Positions 11,101-16,270 of a stretch of DNA of 17,058 bases are shown here, in pieces (within the stretch, counting starts at the first letter, position 1; every line of letters starts with the position of its first letter). The notes under the pieces are model-generated. The model was not told where the DNA came from, ran no database searches, and worked only from the letters and a program-made list of their open reading frames with translations. This stretch comes from Acanthaster planci (taxonomy: Eukaryota > Echinodermata > Asteroidea > Valvatida > Acanthasteridae), in NCBI RefSeq assembly GCF_001949145.1, contig NW_019091389.1:1245973-1263030 (forward strand), in the 5' to 3' direction. Position numbers and translations under genes: made by a program.

Positions 11101-11624
11101 TTTATCTGTAGTTGTGAAACAGCAATGTACATCACTAGTGTTTGCATAGGCTAGGCTTAAGTGTAGGCCTATGTACCCTCGGTCCAACGGAACATTTCAA
11201 CCGTGCAATGAGCTACATTGCTATTGCATGAACCATGTGAAAACACGCAAGTAGACCCAATACCTGGTTTAACTTATTTACATATACCGGCGCCATTACT
11301 CGATCTTTGCTTGATCAGACGATTAATCGATAACTCCACTATCAGCCAATCGCCTTTTCTTTCTAACTAGCGGATGTGAAAAGATTGTTTTCAAAAAAGG
11401 AAAGTTAAAGTTGGAGATTTCGTGAAGGATAGGCCTAACTTACATGTAAGTTTGTCATGGTCTAGGCCTAAGCAGGGCGTAGAGCGATCGCGCACAGTGC
11501 AGATCGGCCGATGGTGCCCAACATACATGTAAAGGAAGTCAAGTGCTGCTGCTGGTTAATTTCATTCCAATCATTTGAAATAATGTACACAATTACCTTG
11601 ATACTGCTGGAGGAGACTCATCAT
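1987..11624 (-). CDS. Divergent VPS4-like AAA ATPase (ESCRT-III disassembly family), 10 exons, 429 aa
   Basis: Ten exons on the minus strand join in phase into 1290 nt. Every intron is GT-AG. The AAA module is complete: DVAGL at 130-134, Walker A GPPGTGKS at 169-176 (Lys175), pore loop 1 SSWVGESEK at 200-208 (Trp202), Walker B IFIDEID at 226-232 (catalytic Glu230), sensor 1 ATN at 274-276, arginine fingers Arg287 and Arg288 in LRRFQKR, and GYSGSDLS at 331-338. A VPS4-like beta-domain stretch (TPCDDDTPG, 367-375) and C-terminal helix ending HFGQTG follow. The total length is close to human VPS4A/B (about 440 residues). Known family role: VPS4 hexamers remodel ESCRT-III in multivesicular-body sorting, cytokinesis and membrane repair. 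The N-terminal ~95 residues align only loosely with the three-helix MIT domain, and residues around the pore differ from canonical VPS4. This looks like a paralogue. Exon 1 is also present in a second sequence copy at 13314-13338. Confidence 0.93.
2190..2722 (-). other. Intron 9 (533 bp)
   Basis: Phase 1, donor ATCG|gtgagt and acceptor ctttag. It contains a G9 run at 2286-2294 and a single N at 2329. I see nothing else functional. Confidence 0.88.
2329..2329. other. Single unresolved base (N) in intron 9
   Basis: The N lies between CTCAGTC and ACTGTC. There is no repeated sequence across it, and it does not affect the coding exons. Confidence 0.9.
2723..2910 (-). CDS. VPS4-like exon 9: AAA small (helical) domain
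   Basis: The exon completes Arg300, encodes residues 301-362 and gives the first base of Asp363. It begins [19 protein letters not shown] and contains the conserved small-domain motif [10 protein letters not shown] followed by [14 protein letters not shown], which matches the VPS4 pattern GYSGADIS...QPVRKVQSATHF. The acceptor is ttacttcag and the donor is a perfect gtgagt. Confidence 0.93.
2911..3571 (-). other. Intron 8 (661 bp)
   Basis: Phase 2, donor ACAG|gttggc (weak after +2) and acceptor cttcag. AT-rich, with no gene or repeat that I recognise. Confidence 0.85.
3572..3798 (-). CDS. VPS4-like exon 8: Walker B, sensor 1, arginine fingers
   Basis: The exon encodes residues 225-299 plus two bases of Arg300. 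It opens exactly at Walker B ([10 protein letters not shown]) and carries [24 protein letters not shown] and [15 protein letters not shown], all in VPS4 order. Arg287 and Arg288 match the paired arginine fingers of VPS4. The segment after Walker B reads [14 protein letters not shown] where canonical VPS4 has CGSR followed by an acidic Glu/Ser run, so pore loop 2 is substituted. The acceptor cttgtcgctccacag has a good pyrimidine tract. Confidence 0.95.
4195..4305 (-). other. Exon-like segment of unknown origin inside intron 7
   Basis: On the minus strand this reads as an open frame with good amino-acid balance ([17 protein letters not shown] then GRVLWAYY) ending near a CAG|gtcaac donor-like site. 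It has no good pyrimidine-rich acceptor, is not needed to join exons 7 and 8 in phase, and matches no VPS4 region. It may be a fragment of a dispersed repeat or transposon. I do not recognise it. Confidence 0.2.
4470..4870. other. CpG-rich block within intron 7
   Basis: CpG dinucleotides cluster here (GCGTCGATCTGCGCACTTCC near 4479; GGCGCGCGCGATG near 4801; GCGGATCTGCGCAGACGGCGC near 4843), in contrast with the AT-rich surroundings. Overlapping frames on both strands (4685-4882) have no recognisable motif. It could be an internal promoter or a transposon remnant. The sequence alone does not decide. Confidence 0.35.
4897..5149. repeat. Possible small inverted-repeat element
   Basis: CTAGGAAGAAA at 4897-4907 and its reverse complement TTTCTTCCTAG at 5139-5149 bound a 253-bp segment. 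The arms do not extend past 11 bp and no clear target-site duplication flanks them, so this may be chance or an eroded MITE. Confidence 0.25.
5771..5816. repeat. Two direct copies of a 20-bp sequence
   Basis: TACATTCACTCACAAATGTA occurs at 5771-5790 and identically at 5797-5816, separated by AATAAT. Each copy is itself an imperfect dyad (TACATT...AATGTA), so the pair can also form small stem-loops. Confidence 0.8.
6284..6377. repeat. GC-rich GGCCTTGG/GACCTC minisatellite-like repeat
   Basis: This is an abruptly GC-rich patch in an AT-rich intron. CTCGGCCTTGG occurs twice (near 6307 and 6339), and GAGGT and ACCTC alternate so that CGGAGGTTGTGACCTCGG near 6291 can fold back. It is open in translation on both strands only because it lacks A/T-rich stop codons. 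It lies about 120 bp from exon 7. Confidence 0.55.
6500..6548 (-). CDS. VPS4-like exon 7: 49-nt exon after pore loop 1
   Basis: The acceptor is tttctttatccaag and the donor is a consensus TCG|gtaagt. The exon completes Lys208 and encodes [16 protein letters not shown] (209-224), which aligns with the VPS4 helix LVKNLF.LAR...PS between GESEK and Walker B. Without it, exons 6 and 8 would be out of phase (2 and 0). The Ala-Arg of this helix in canonical VPS4 is Ala-Thr here. Confidence 0.92.
6549..6875 (-). other. Intron 6 (327 bp)
   Basis: Phase 2, donor AAAA|gtatgc and acceptor atccaag. No other feature seen. Confidence 0.88.
6876..7029 (-). CDS. VPS4-like exon 6: Walker A and pore loop 1
   Basis: The exon completes Gly157, encodes residues 158-207 and gives two bases of Lys208. 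It contains [14 protein letters not shown] (Walker A, Lys175) and [14 protein letters not shown] (pore loop 1). The translocation-channel tryptophan Trp202 is kept, but the basic residue that normally precedes it in VPS4 (S-K-W) is Ser201 here. The acceptor is cctttttccacaag. Confidence 0.95.
7030..7588 (-). other. Intron 5 (559 bp)
   Basis: Phase 1, donor ACAG|gtaaag and acceptor ccacaag. AT-rich with an A-rich run around 7149-7162. No embedded gene is visible. Confidence 0.87.
7589..7762 (-). CDS. VPS4-like exon 5: linker and start of AAA large domain
   Basis: The exon completes residue 99, encodes residues 100-156 and gives the first base of Gly157. It runs from a Ser/Thr/Gln linker (STDTHSQS) into [19 protein letters not shown] and [11 protein letters not shown], the standard AAA entry (DVAGL..AK..L.EAV..P...P.LFTG). 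The 5' edge is a triple tandem acceptor, CAGCAGCAG. Any of the three AGs keeps the frame, giving exon starts at 7762, 7759 or 7756. I chose the first. Confidence 0.92.
7763..8987 (-). other. Intron 4 (1225 bp)
   Basis: Phase 1, donor GAAAA|gtgagt and acceptor cttgttactccag. It contains a C/T-rich (minus strand) frame around 7854-8180 and the AAGTC-rich repeat at 8428-8920. The minus-strand frame reading [20 protein letters not shown] looks protein-like, but no acceptor/donor pair in phase 1/1 could splice it in. Confidence 0.85.
8428..8920. repeat. Degenerate CAAGTC/AAGTCC repeat region
   Basis: CAAGTC, AAGTCC and CAAGTT words recur densely at 8428-8560 and again at 8808-8920 (for example GCAAGTCCAAGTTAAG and GACTCGAGTCCAAGTCGC), flanking a centre with no such words. 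The centre holds a perfect 16-bp palindrome ATTTGAATATTCAAAT at 8713-8728 and the related ATATTTGAATAT at 8739-8750. It could be one non-autonomous element with repetitive ends or two eroded minisatellites. Confidence 0.5.
8988..9111 (-). CDS. VPS4-like exon 4: end of N-terminal helical region and basic linker
   Basis: The exon encodes residues 58-98 plus one base of residue 99. [21 protein letters not shown] is predicted helical and sits where MIT helix 3 would be. It passes into a charged linker rich in Lys, Gln and Asp ([11 protein letters not shown]), comparable to the basic linker of VPS4. The acceptor is gaacag and the donor is a perfect gtgagt. Confidence 0.87.
9112..9611 (-). other. 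Intron 3 (500 bp)
   Basis: Phase 0, donor ACAG|gtctag and acceptor gaacag. A plus-strand frame covers 9277-9609 but shows no motif and lies wholly inside this intron, so I treat it as noncoding. Confidence 0.83.
9612..9741 (-). CDS. VPS4-like exon 3: divergent MIT-region helices
   Basis: The exon completes Trp14 and encodes residues 15-57 ([17 protein letters not shown], then [20 protein letters not shown], then TNAIRQ). The pattern of hydrophobic residues and the position match MIT helices 1-2 of VPS4, but the normally conserved Ala/Tyr core is largely replaced and three cysteines are present. I infer MIT ancestry from position and heptad-like spacing only. Confidence 0.85.
9742..10574 (-). 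other. Intron 2 (833 bp)
   Basis: Phase 2, donor CATG|gtaagc and acceptor cttttcccttggaag. No open frame or repeat that I can support. Confidence 0.8.
10575..10587 (-). CDS. VPS4-like exon 2: 13-nt microexon
   Basis: A strong pyrimidine tract and acceptor (ctctttcccactcctag) precede AAGCCGCAACATG, which is followed by gtaagc. Exon 1 ends in phase 1 and exon 3 starts in phase 2. Only a 13-nt (2+9+2) insert reconciles them, and it gives E-A-A-T-W. The joined N-terminus [20 protein letters not shown] reads as one amphipathic helix. Skipping this exon would shift frame to a TAG within exon 3. Confidence 0.83.
10588..11596 (-). other. Intron 1 (1009 bp)
   Basis: Phase 1, donor TATCAAG|gtaatt and acceptor cccactcctag. 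From 10866 upward the intron lies inside the duplicated segment A. It includes AT-rich sequence and AGGCCTA-type short words near 11160, 11433 and 11466. Confidence 0.8.
11597..11624 (-). CDS. VPS4-like exon 1: start codon exon
   Basis: ATGATGAGTCTCCTCCAG begins at 11624 and the exon ends TATCAAG|gtaatt. Two consecutive ATGs are present. I used the first, but the second (11621) is the one also present in copy B, so the protein may start at Met2. The exon encodes MMSLLQQYQ plus one base. Confidence 0.8.
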
Positions 11625-11767
11625 CGCTTACTTTGACGTTTCAAAAACCGTGCTGCAAGTATGGCTTTGTGTATCGAAATACGATGTGCATGATATGTGC
11701 GGGGCACGATGCATGAAGAACGCCCTCTGCTCTTGGTTTGCGCTTGGTGACTGGATAGTAAGCTGCG

Positions 11768-11773
11768 CACGTG
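11768..11773. promoter_or_regulatory. E-box CACGTG
   Basis: This is a palindromic CACGTG, 144-149 bp upstream of the start codon, inside the segment missing from copy B. It is the core site for bHLH-leucine-zipper factors such as USF, MYC/MAX and the MITF/TFE family. Binding is not shown. Confidence 0.35.
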
Positions 11774-11790
11774 TACCGCACCTTTGTAAC

Positions 11791-11802
11791 GTACACGTGT
11801 AC
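11791..11802. promoter_or_regulatory. E-box within a 12-bp palindrome GTACACGTGTAC
   Basis: A second CACGTG at 11794-11799 is embedded in a perfect 12-bp palindrome, 26 bp from the first E-box. Paired, closely spaced E-boxes make chance occurrence less likely, but function is inferred. Confidence 0.38.
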
Positions 11803-12575
11803 CTAGCTAGCCCTGCAAGCGTTGACCCCCCCCCCCGGAGAAAGGCAGCCCACCCGGAATTCGGGGGAATGACTGCACAGCAGTCTTTACCCAAAATATC
11901 TACGGCAGCCAGCTGCATGTATTTTGGGTCTTGACGGAACAGCACGTCACGGTACAGGTACTAGGTTGAAGTTTACCGCAAACTGCAGGGCCGCGGATGG
12001 CCGGGGAAGGGGCAACCCCGCTCATTGCCGCTTTTTGGAATTTTCAGTCACCTTTTGCTAAACATGGGTTTTATTTTTAGTGTACGGTTAAGGACAAAAC
12101 AACTTTGCTTCATTCTCTTATACGAACAAACTAATTTCCAGACCCTTCCCCCCAAAAAAAAAAAATTCCTGGATCCATACTTTTGTTCTGTCACTTTACT
12201 TTAGAGTATAATTAAGTAACATCGAGAGCCAAAAATTACTTGTTAGTCCCAGTGTTTTGCTAGTTTGAACGCTCATGTACTAACTCCCAAATAATCTTGC
12301 CACGATAACAGTTTTAGTGGAATTCTTGAAAGCTGGTACAGCCTGACACGGGATACAGAAAATGTACTTTGGAAAATCAGTTTAGCCGGAGATAAAGATA
12401 GAAAAAGAGTAATAAAAAAAATCATTAAACGAGGAACGTTGGCCGTAAGAGACACCTAGAGGGGAAAAAAATCAGCGAAAACAAATTGATAAATGAATAA
12501 TGAAATCATTTTATAAGAGGGGGAACACTGTACGTTACAGGGGATGGAAGGAGAAAAGAGAATGGTGTCCATTAA

Positions 12576-12576
12576 N
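12576..12576. other. Single N exactly at the junction of copies A and B
   Basis: The N falls between the last base of copy A (GTGTCCATTAA) and the first base of copy B (TAATGATACATTGG). A one-base gap at the edge of two near-identical overlapping sequences is typical of a scaffold join between unmerged contig ends. Confidence 0.95.
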
Positions 12577-12577
12577 T

Positions 12578-14052
12578 AATGATACATTGGTATGCTCTCC
12601 TTTCTTCAAATGTATTTAATTGAAAATGGGGTGAACCTACAAATTGTTTTTCCTCATGTTAACAGGCACTTTTACTTTTTAGGAATTAACTTGAAACAAT
12701 CTTGTTTGAATATAATCATGGATAATGTAATTAAAAAAATAATAATCAAGTAAATAAATCATGCCCTGCTTTTTCTACCAATGGTGAGATTTTTACCCTG
12801 GTATGAGCCTGTTTTATCTGTAGTTGTGAAACAGCAATGTACATTGCTCCTGGCATCACTAGTGTTTGCATAGGCTAGGCTTAAGTGTAGGCCTATGTAC
12901 CCTCGGTCCAACTGAACATTTCAACCGTGCAATGAGCTACATTGCCATTGCGTGAACCATGTGAAAACACGCAAGTAGACCCAATACCTGGTTTAACTTA
13001 TTTATATATACCGGCGCCACTACTCGATCTTTGCTTGATCAGACAATTAATCGATAACTCCACTATCAGCCAATCGCCTTTTCTTTCTAACTAGCGGATG
13101 TGGAAAGATTGTTTTCAAAAAGGAAAGTTAAAGTTGGAGATTTCGTGAAGGATAGGCCTAACTTACATGTAAGTTTGTCATGGTCTAAGCAGGGCGTAGA
13201 GCGACCGCGCACGGTGCAGATCGGCCGATGGTGCCCAACATACATGTAAAGGAAGTCAAGTGCTGCTGCTGGTTGATTTCATTCCAATCATTTGAAATAA
13301 TGTACACAATTACCTTGATACTGCTGGAGGAGACTCATAATCGCTTACTTTGACTGCGCAGCAGTCGTTACCCAAAATATTTGCGGCAGCCGGCGGCATG
13401 TATTTTGGGTCTTGACGACACAGCACGTACAGGTACTAGGTTGAAGTTTACCGCAAACTGCAGGGCCGCGGATGGCCGGGGAAGGGGCAACCCCGCTCAT
13501 TGCCTTTTTGGAATTTTTAGTCACCTTTTGCTAAACATGGGTCTTATTTTGTGTGTACGGTTAAGGACAAAACAACTTTGCTTCATTCTCTTATACGAAC
13601 AAACTAATTTCCAGACCCTTCCCCTAAAAAAAATCGTAGATCCGCCCCATGATCCATACTTTTGTTCTGTCACTTTACTTTAGAGTATAATTAAGTAACA
13701 TCGAGAGCCAAAAATTACTTGTTAGTCCTAGTGTTTTGCTAGTTTGAACGCTCATGTACTAACTACCAAATAATCTTGCCACGATAACAGTTTTAGTGGA
13801 ATTCTTGAAAGCTGGTACAGCCTGACACGGGATACAGAAAATGTACTTTGGAAAATCAGTTTAGCCGGAGATAAAGATAGAAAAAGAATACTAAAAAAAA
13901 TCATTAAACGAGGAACGTTGGCCGAAAGAGACACTTAGAGGGGAAAAAATCAGCGAAAACAAATTGATAAATGAATAATGAAATCATTTTATAAGAGGGG
14001 GAACACTGTACGTTACAGGGGATGGAAGGAGAAAAGGGAATGGTGTCCATTA
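12578..14052. repeat. Duplicated segment, copy B (1.5 kb)
   Basis: This is a direct copy of 10866-12574. Differences include a 12-bp addition near 12846, a 7-bp loss near 13185, the 236-bp loss at about 13353, and changes in the A-rich run near 13626. Similarity starts immediately after the N and stops at 14052, exactly where copy A meets the N. Confidence 0.95.
13314..13338 (-). CDS. Second copy of VPS4-like exon 1 (in copy B)
   Basis: ATGAGTCTCCTCCAGCAG to CAAG|gtaatt is unchanged from copy A except that the first of the two ATGs has become ATT. The start codon, all codons and the donor are intact. Either this is the other allele of exon 1 (assembly duplication) or, if the duplication is real, a functional alternative first exon able to splice to the microexon at 10575-10587. 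Confidence 0.6.
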
Positions 14053-14134
14053 GCGTCTCTGGATGTGGGCACAAATTTAAAGTGAAGAGATGGGTGAGTG
14101 TTCTCTCACCATCGGCGATGAGCTGAAATGTTGA
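14053..14134. other. Unique sequence just beyond the duplicated segment
   Basis: Sequence unique to one copy resumes here (GCGTCTCTGGATGTGGGC). I see no signal other than its role as the right boundary of copy B. Confidence 0.4.
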
Positions 14135-14467
14135 GATGGTGAAGAACTGGAAACGAAAGCAAGACGTTATGAACACCCCCTTGCTTCTTGCTCCTGGGCT
14201 GTTCATAAATGGCTTTCCAGGGAATTGCGAAAGAAGACGGAAAAGATCGGAGTTGGTGCCAAGGAGCAGCGGCGTTTCCAGCTTTTGGTGTCGATGAGGT
14301 GGGGGAAAGTCAGAACCGAATGCAGCTCGGGCTTATTCAACATGATGTTGGGGGAGATTGAGAAGCGTTACTCATGGTCCCGACATTTTTGCTTTTTAAG
14401 TTGGTGTTATGTTTTTTTAGGTAGTGCTAATATTTTGATAGGTTATAGGTTTCCTTTTCACCTATGA
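14135..14467 (+). CDS. Unassigned open frame, possible exon or transposon fragment
   Basis: The frame is open for 110 codons after a TGA at 14132, with no early ATG. The first ~80 residues have protein-like composition (ELETKARRYEHPLASC, WAVHKWLSRELRKKTEK, EQRRFQLLVSMRWGKVRTE). The last 25 become hydrophobic and T-rich, as if the true coding part ended before 14390. I do not recognise a family. It could be an exon of an upstream-neighbour gene on the plus strand or a degraded mobile element. Confidence 0.25.
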   Translation, partial: DGEELETKARRYEHPLASCSWAVHKWLSRELRKKTEKIGVGAKEQRRFQLLVSMRWGKVRTECSSGLFNMMLGEIEKRYSWSRHFCFLSWCYVFLGSANILIGYRFPFHL

Positions 14468-14492
14468 AGTATTCTTAGTTAAGAAAAAATCC

Positions 14493-14520
14493 ATCGGGGG
14501 CAAGTTGCCCCCTGCCCCCT
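14493..14520. repeat. G-run/C-run hairpin
   Basis: GGGGGCAAGTTGCCCCC forms a short stem-loop (5 G/C pairs plus GC/AA context), followed by a further TGCCCCC. Local secondary structure only; no role assigned. Confidence 0.4.
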
Positions 14521-14577
14521 TACTAATTTCGTAGTTGAGCTGGAGATACATTGTTTAAGTGTCCGTGTCCCTTTTGA

Positions 14578-14850
14578 CGAGGACATGACCGGGATTTGAT
14601 TGATCCGTTCGAGTTAAAAGTGCCGGAAAGGTCAATGATGACGCAAGACAGGAGGCAAGAAATGTTCACTTGGAACACACGACATGAACTGGAGGACGAT
14701 GACGGGAGAGATAAAATTCGGAGCAGCACGCAATATTCAGCTGTGGAGGTCAAAGACTTGTCCAACGACCTTGATTCCGAGCGCCTAGGGACGAGCAGCG
14801 AGGGCCGCACCGTACCGCCAGACAAAGGATTTACTAAGGGAGGGTAGGTT
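14578..14850 (+). CDS. Unassigned open frame with acidic, protein-like composition
   Basis: The frame is open after a TGA at 14575 for about 90 codons, without an early ATG. It reads as a charged, soluble segment (LIDPFELKVPERSMMTQ, WNTRHELEDDDGRDKIRSS, VEVKDLSNDLDSERLG) and ends near an AGG|gtaggt donor-like site at about 14847. The antisense frame at 14523-14909 is long but serine-rich, as expected for a shadow. I do not recognise the family. It may belong with the frame at 14135. Confidence 0.28.
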
Positions 14851-15427
14851 ATAGGCAGATTAAGGACGTGGCAGGTTGAATCTGAGGGCGCTGACGCCCA
14901 TCCATGCACGCAGCGGCACTGTAAAAAGGAGGAAGACTAAAAAAAATGCGGGTCAAGGTCTAAAAGAAAAAATTGGTAGCCAAGGTTGAGACGTTTGTAT
15001 TTGCGAAGATTGTAATCCATTAGAATAAACTAGGATGGGAAGCGAATAGAAAATATCACCGAAGTAAGTTTGACTTTGAAGTGACGGGGGCTGTGTGCCT
15101 GGAGGCAAGGTAGTCCAAGCCCACCTTATCGCAGGTTTGAAATAGAACTGTTTTTTCAAGAAGGTGTCGTTTGCCAGACGAGACAAAAGTGACAAGCTTT
15201 ACCTAGCAATAAATAACTCAAAGACACAAAACAAGAAGAGAAGTGAATTCTTTGTGTTTATCTGCCCCAAAGAAAACGTTACCCCTCTTCGCAAAGTCTC
15301 CGGCCCTCGCCGAAACCGCCAAAAGGTTGGCCTTAATTGAACTGTGGAGGGCGCTTAACACCTCAGCTTGCTCAGATGGTCACAGTTCACGTGTTCAGAG
15401 TACTACGGAACCGACGTCCCAAATAGT
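14851..15427. other. No supported gene
   Basis: The minus-strand frame 14953-15195 and plus-strand frame 15243-15488 are open but lack motifs and any consistent splice context. Plus-strand A-rich tracts occur at about 14938-14972. Confidence 0.3.
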
Positions 15428-15658
15428 TTATTTTAGTACGAAGTTGATGAGCTGTGCTTCACAGAGTTCAAAGTTACGTTTCTGTTGAGATATGTTGTCG
15501 AATATTTTGTCGAGGTAAGGAGACAACAGAGCTGTATGTCTGGGAAAGAATGTTGCGTCCTGAGTAGGGCCTAGCAAGTCCACTACAGTACCCCGGAACT
15601 GTGGGGTCTTCTCCCAGAGAGGAGCGGACGTTGGACCCCACAGTTCTGGGAGTAGCAT
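15428..15658 (-). CDS. Unassigned 76-residue open frame on the minus strand
   Basis: The frame starts at an ATG at 15658, just after an in-frame TGA, and ends in TAA that overlaps an AATAAA (minus strand). The C-terminal half (DATFFPRHTALLSPYLDKIF, then QQKRNFELCEAQLINFVLK) has balanced, protein-like composition. The N-terminal part translates the hairpin at 15594-15648. No family recognised. It could be a 3' terminal exon of a gene lying to the right or a mobile-element remnant. Confidence 0.27.
   Translation of the reverse strand: MLLPELWGPTSAPLWEKTPQFRGTVVDLLGPTQDATFFPRHTALLSPYLDKIFDNISQQKRNFELCEAQLINFVLK
15594..15648. repeat. Perfect 13-bp inverted repeat with 25-base loop
   Basis: GAACTGTGGGGTC at 15596-15608 faces GACCCCACAGTTC at 15634-15646. 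Pairing continues outward with one mismatch into a C/G run. It is a strong GC-rich hairpin in DNA or RNA, not followed by a T tract. Confidence 0.8.
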
Positions 15659-15958
15659 GCCTAGGCCAGCTCAGGTTGGACGTCGTCTACATTGCATTGC
15701 GACTAATGTCCAGGGTATACAGGTATAAAATGCTCCTACAGTACGAAATTTTTTTCAGCGGTACATTTTTACCCGGCAAAAACAGCTCAAAATGTCGTTC
15801 ACAAGTGCCTTGTATCCCAGATTCCATAAATGTTGTGTTGAAATTACTAAATACGCCCGTAGACAATGTATTTTGTAGGAAACTTTGCGAAACTCCACGC
15901 TTGCCGTCGCAATTCGTTAGGGCCTAATGATCTACGAAATGCATAGTATTAATGACTG
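15659..15958. other. No supported gene
   Basis: The plus-strand frame 15601-15927 crosses the hairpin and has no motif. I see nothing else here. Confidence 0.3.
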
Positions 15959-16270
15959 CCCCTTAAGCATGCGCGGAAGAGCTGTGGGTGTGATGAAGAA
16001 GTCGCAGATAAGGCTGTGTCCAAACGGACCTCCAAAGATACGGCTACGGCTAGGCTGTTGTCTGCGCGTCTCCGCGCATTTCAAATGGAGCGAAGACCTA
16101 GACCTAGCTCTAGACAACATAACTGACAGAATGTGGGCCAAGCTTGGGGGCCATTTCACGCATGTGCCAATGCGTACTACCAGACGAACGTAGGTCACTC
16201 ACGAATCGTGACGGTAAGCGTTACGTGGAGTTTCGCAGAATTTTCTGCAAAATACGTTGTCCACACGTGG
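15959..16270. other. CpG-rich, repeat-like block
   Basis: Dense CpG (GCATGCGCGGAAGAGC near 15968, GATACGGCTACGGCTAGGC near 16036, TCTGCGCGTCTCCGCGCATT near 16060) with short internal repeats (CTACGGCTA, CTAGACCTAG-like words near 16098). Both strands are open for 88 codons over the same bases, which reflects composition rather than a gene. It is likely a dispersed repeat or a CpG island of a neighbouring gene. Confidence 0.35.

Larger units (their letters stand above)
11638..11873. other. 236-bp segment present in copy A, absent in copy B
   Basis: In copy A, TGAC at 11634-11637 and TGAC at 11870-11873 bound the segment. Copy B runs straight through a single TGAC (CTTACTTTGACTGCGCAG). The structure is that of a deletion in B at 4-bp microhomology, or an insertion in A. 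It lies 14-249 bp upstream of the start codon. Confidence 0.85.
10866..12574. repeat. Duplicated segment, copy A (1.7 kb)
   Basis: The sequence from AATGATACATTGG at 10866 to GTGTCCATTA at 12574 is repeated in the same orientation at 12578-14052 with only scattered substitutions and small indels. Copy A includes the distal part of intron 1, the first coding exon and the upstream region. It alone has 11638-11873 and a 7-bp TAGGCCT-type addition near 11466. It ends one base before the N at 12576. Confidence 0.95.
11625..12575 (-). promoter_or_regulatory. 5' UTR and promoter region of the VPS4-like gene (copy A)
   Basis: This lies directly upstream of the start codon on the minus strand. There is no TATA box close to the start codon. 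Seen here: two CACGTG E-boxes (11768-11773 and 11794-11799), a C13 run near 11826, and CpG-containing GC-rich sequence around 11940-12030. The open frames on both strands at 11628-11945 show no family features. The function is assigned from position only. Confidence 0.5.

Noticed and set aside
11628-11945. 105-residue minus-strand frame upstream of exon 1 as an N-terminal extension
   Set aside because: It is not in frame with the start codon exon and is interrupted in copy B by the 236-bp loss. It looks like GC-driven open sequence in the promoter region.
12273-13934. Paired 60-residue minus-strand frames at 12273-12455 and 13752-13934 as a duplicated small gene
   Set aside because: They are the same sequence seen in copies A and B. 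They have no motif and no initiation or splice context.
10866-14052. Copies A and B as a transposon with long direct repeats (LTR-like)
   Set aside because: There is nothing between the copies but one N, no TG...CA ends, no primer-binding site and no internal coding region.
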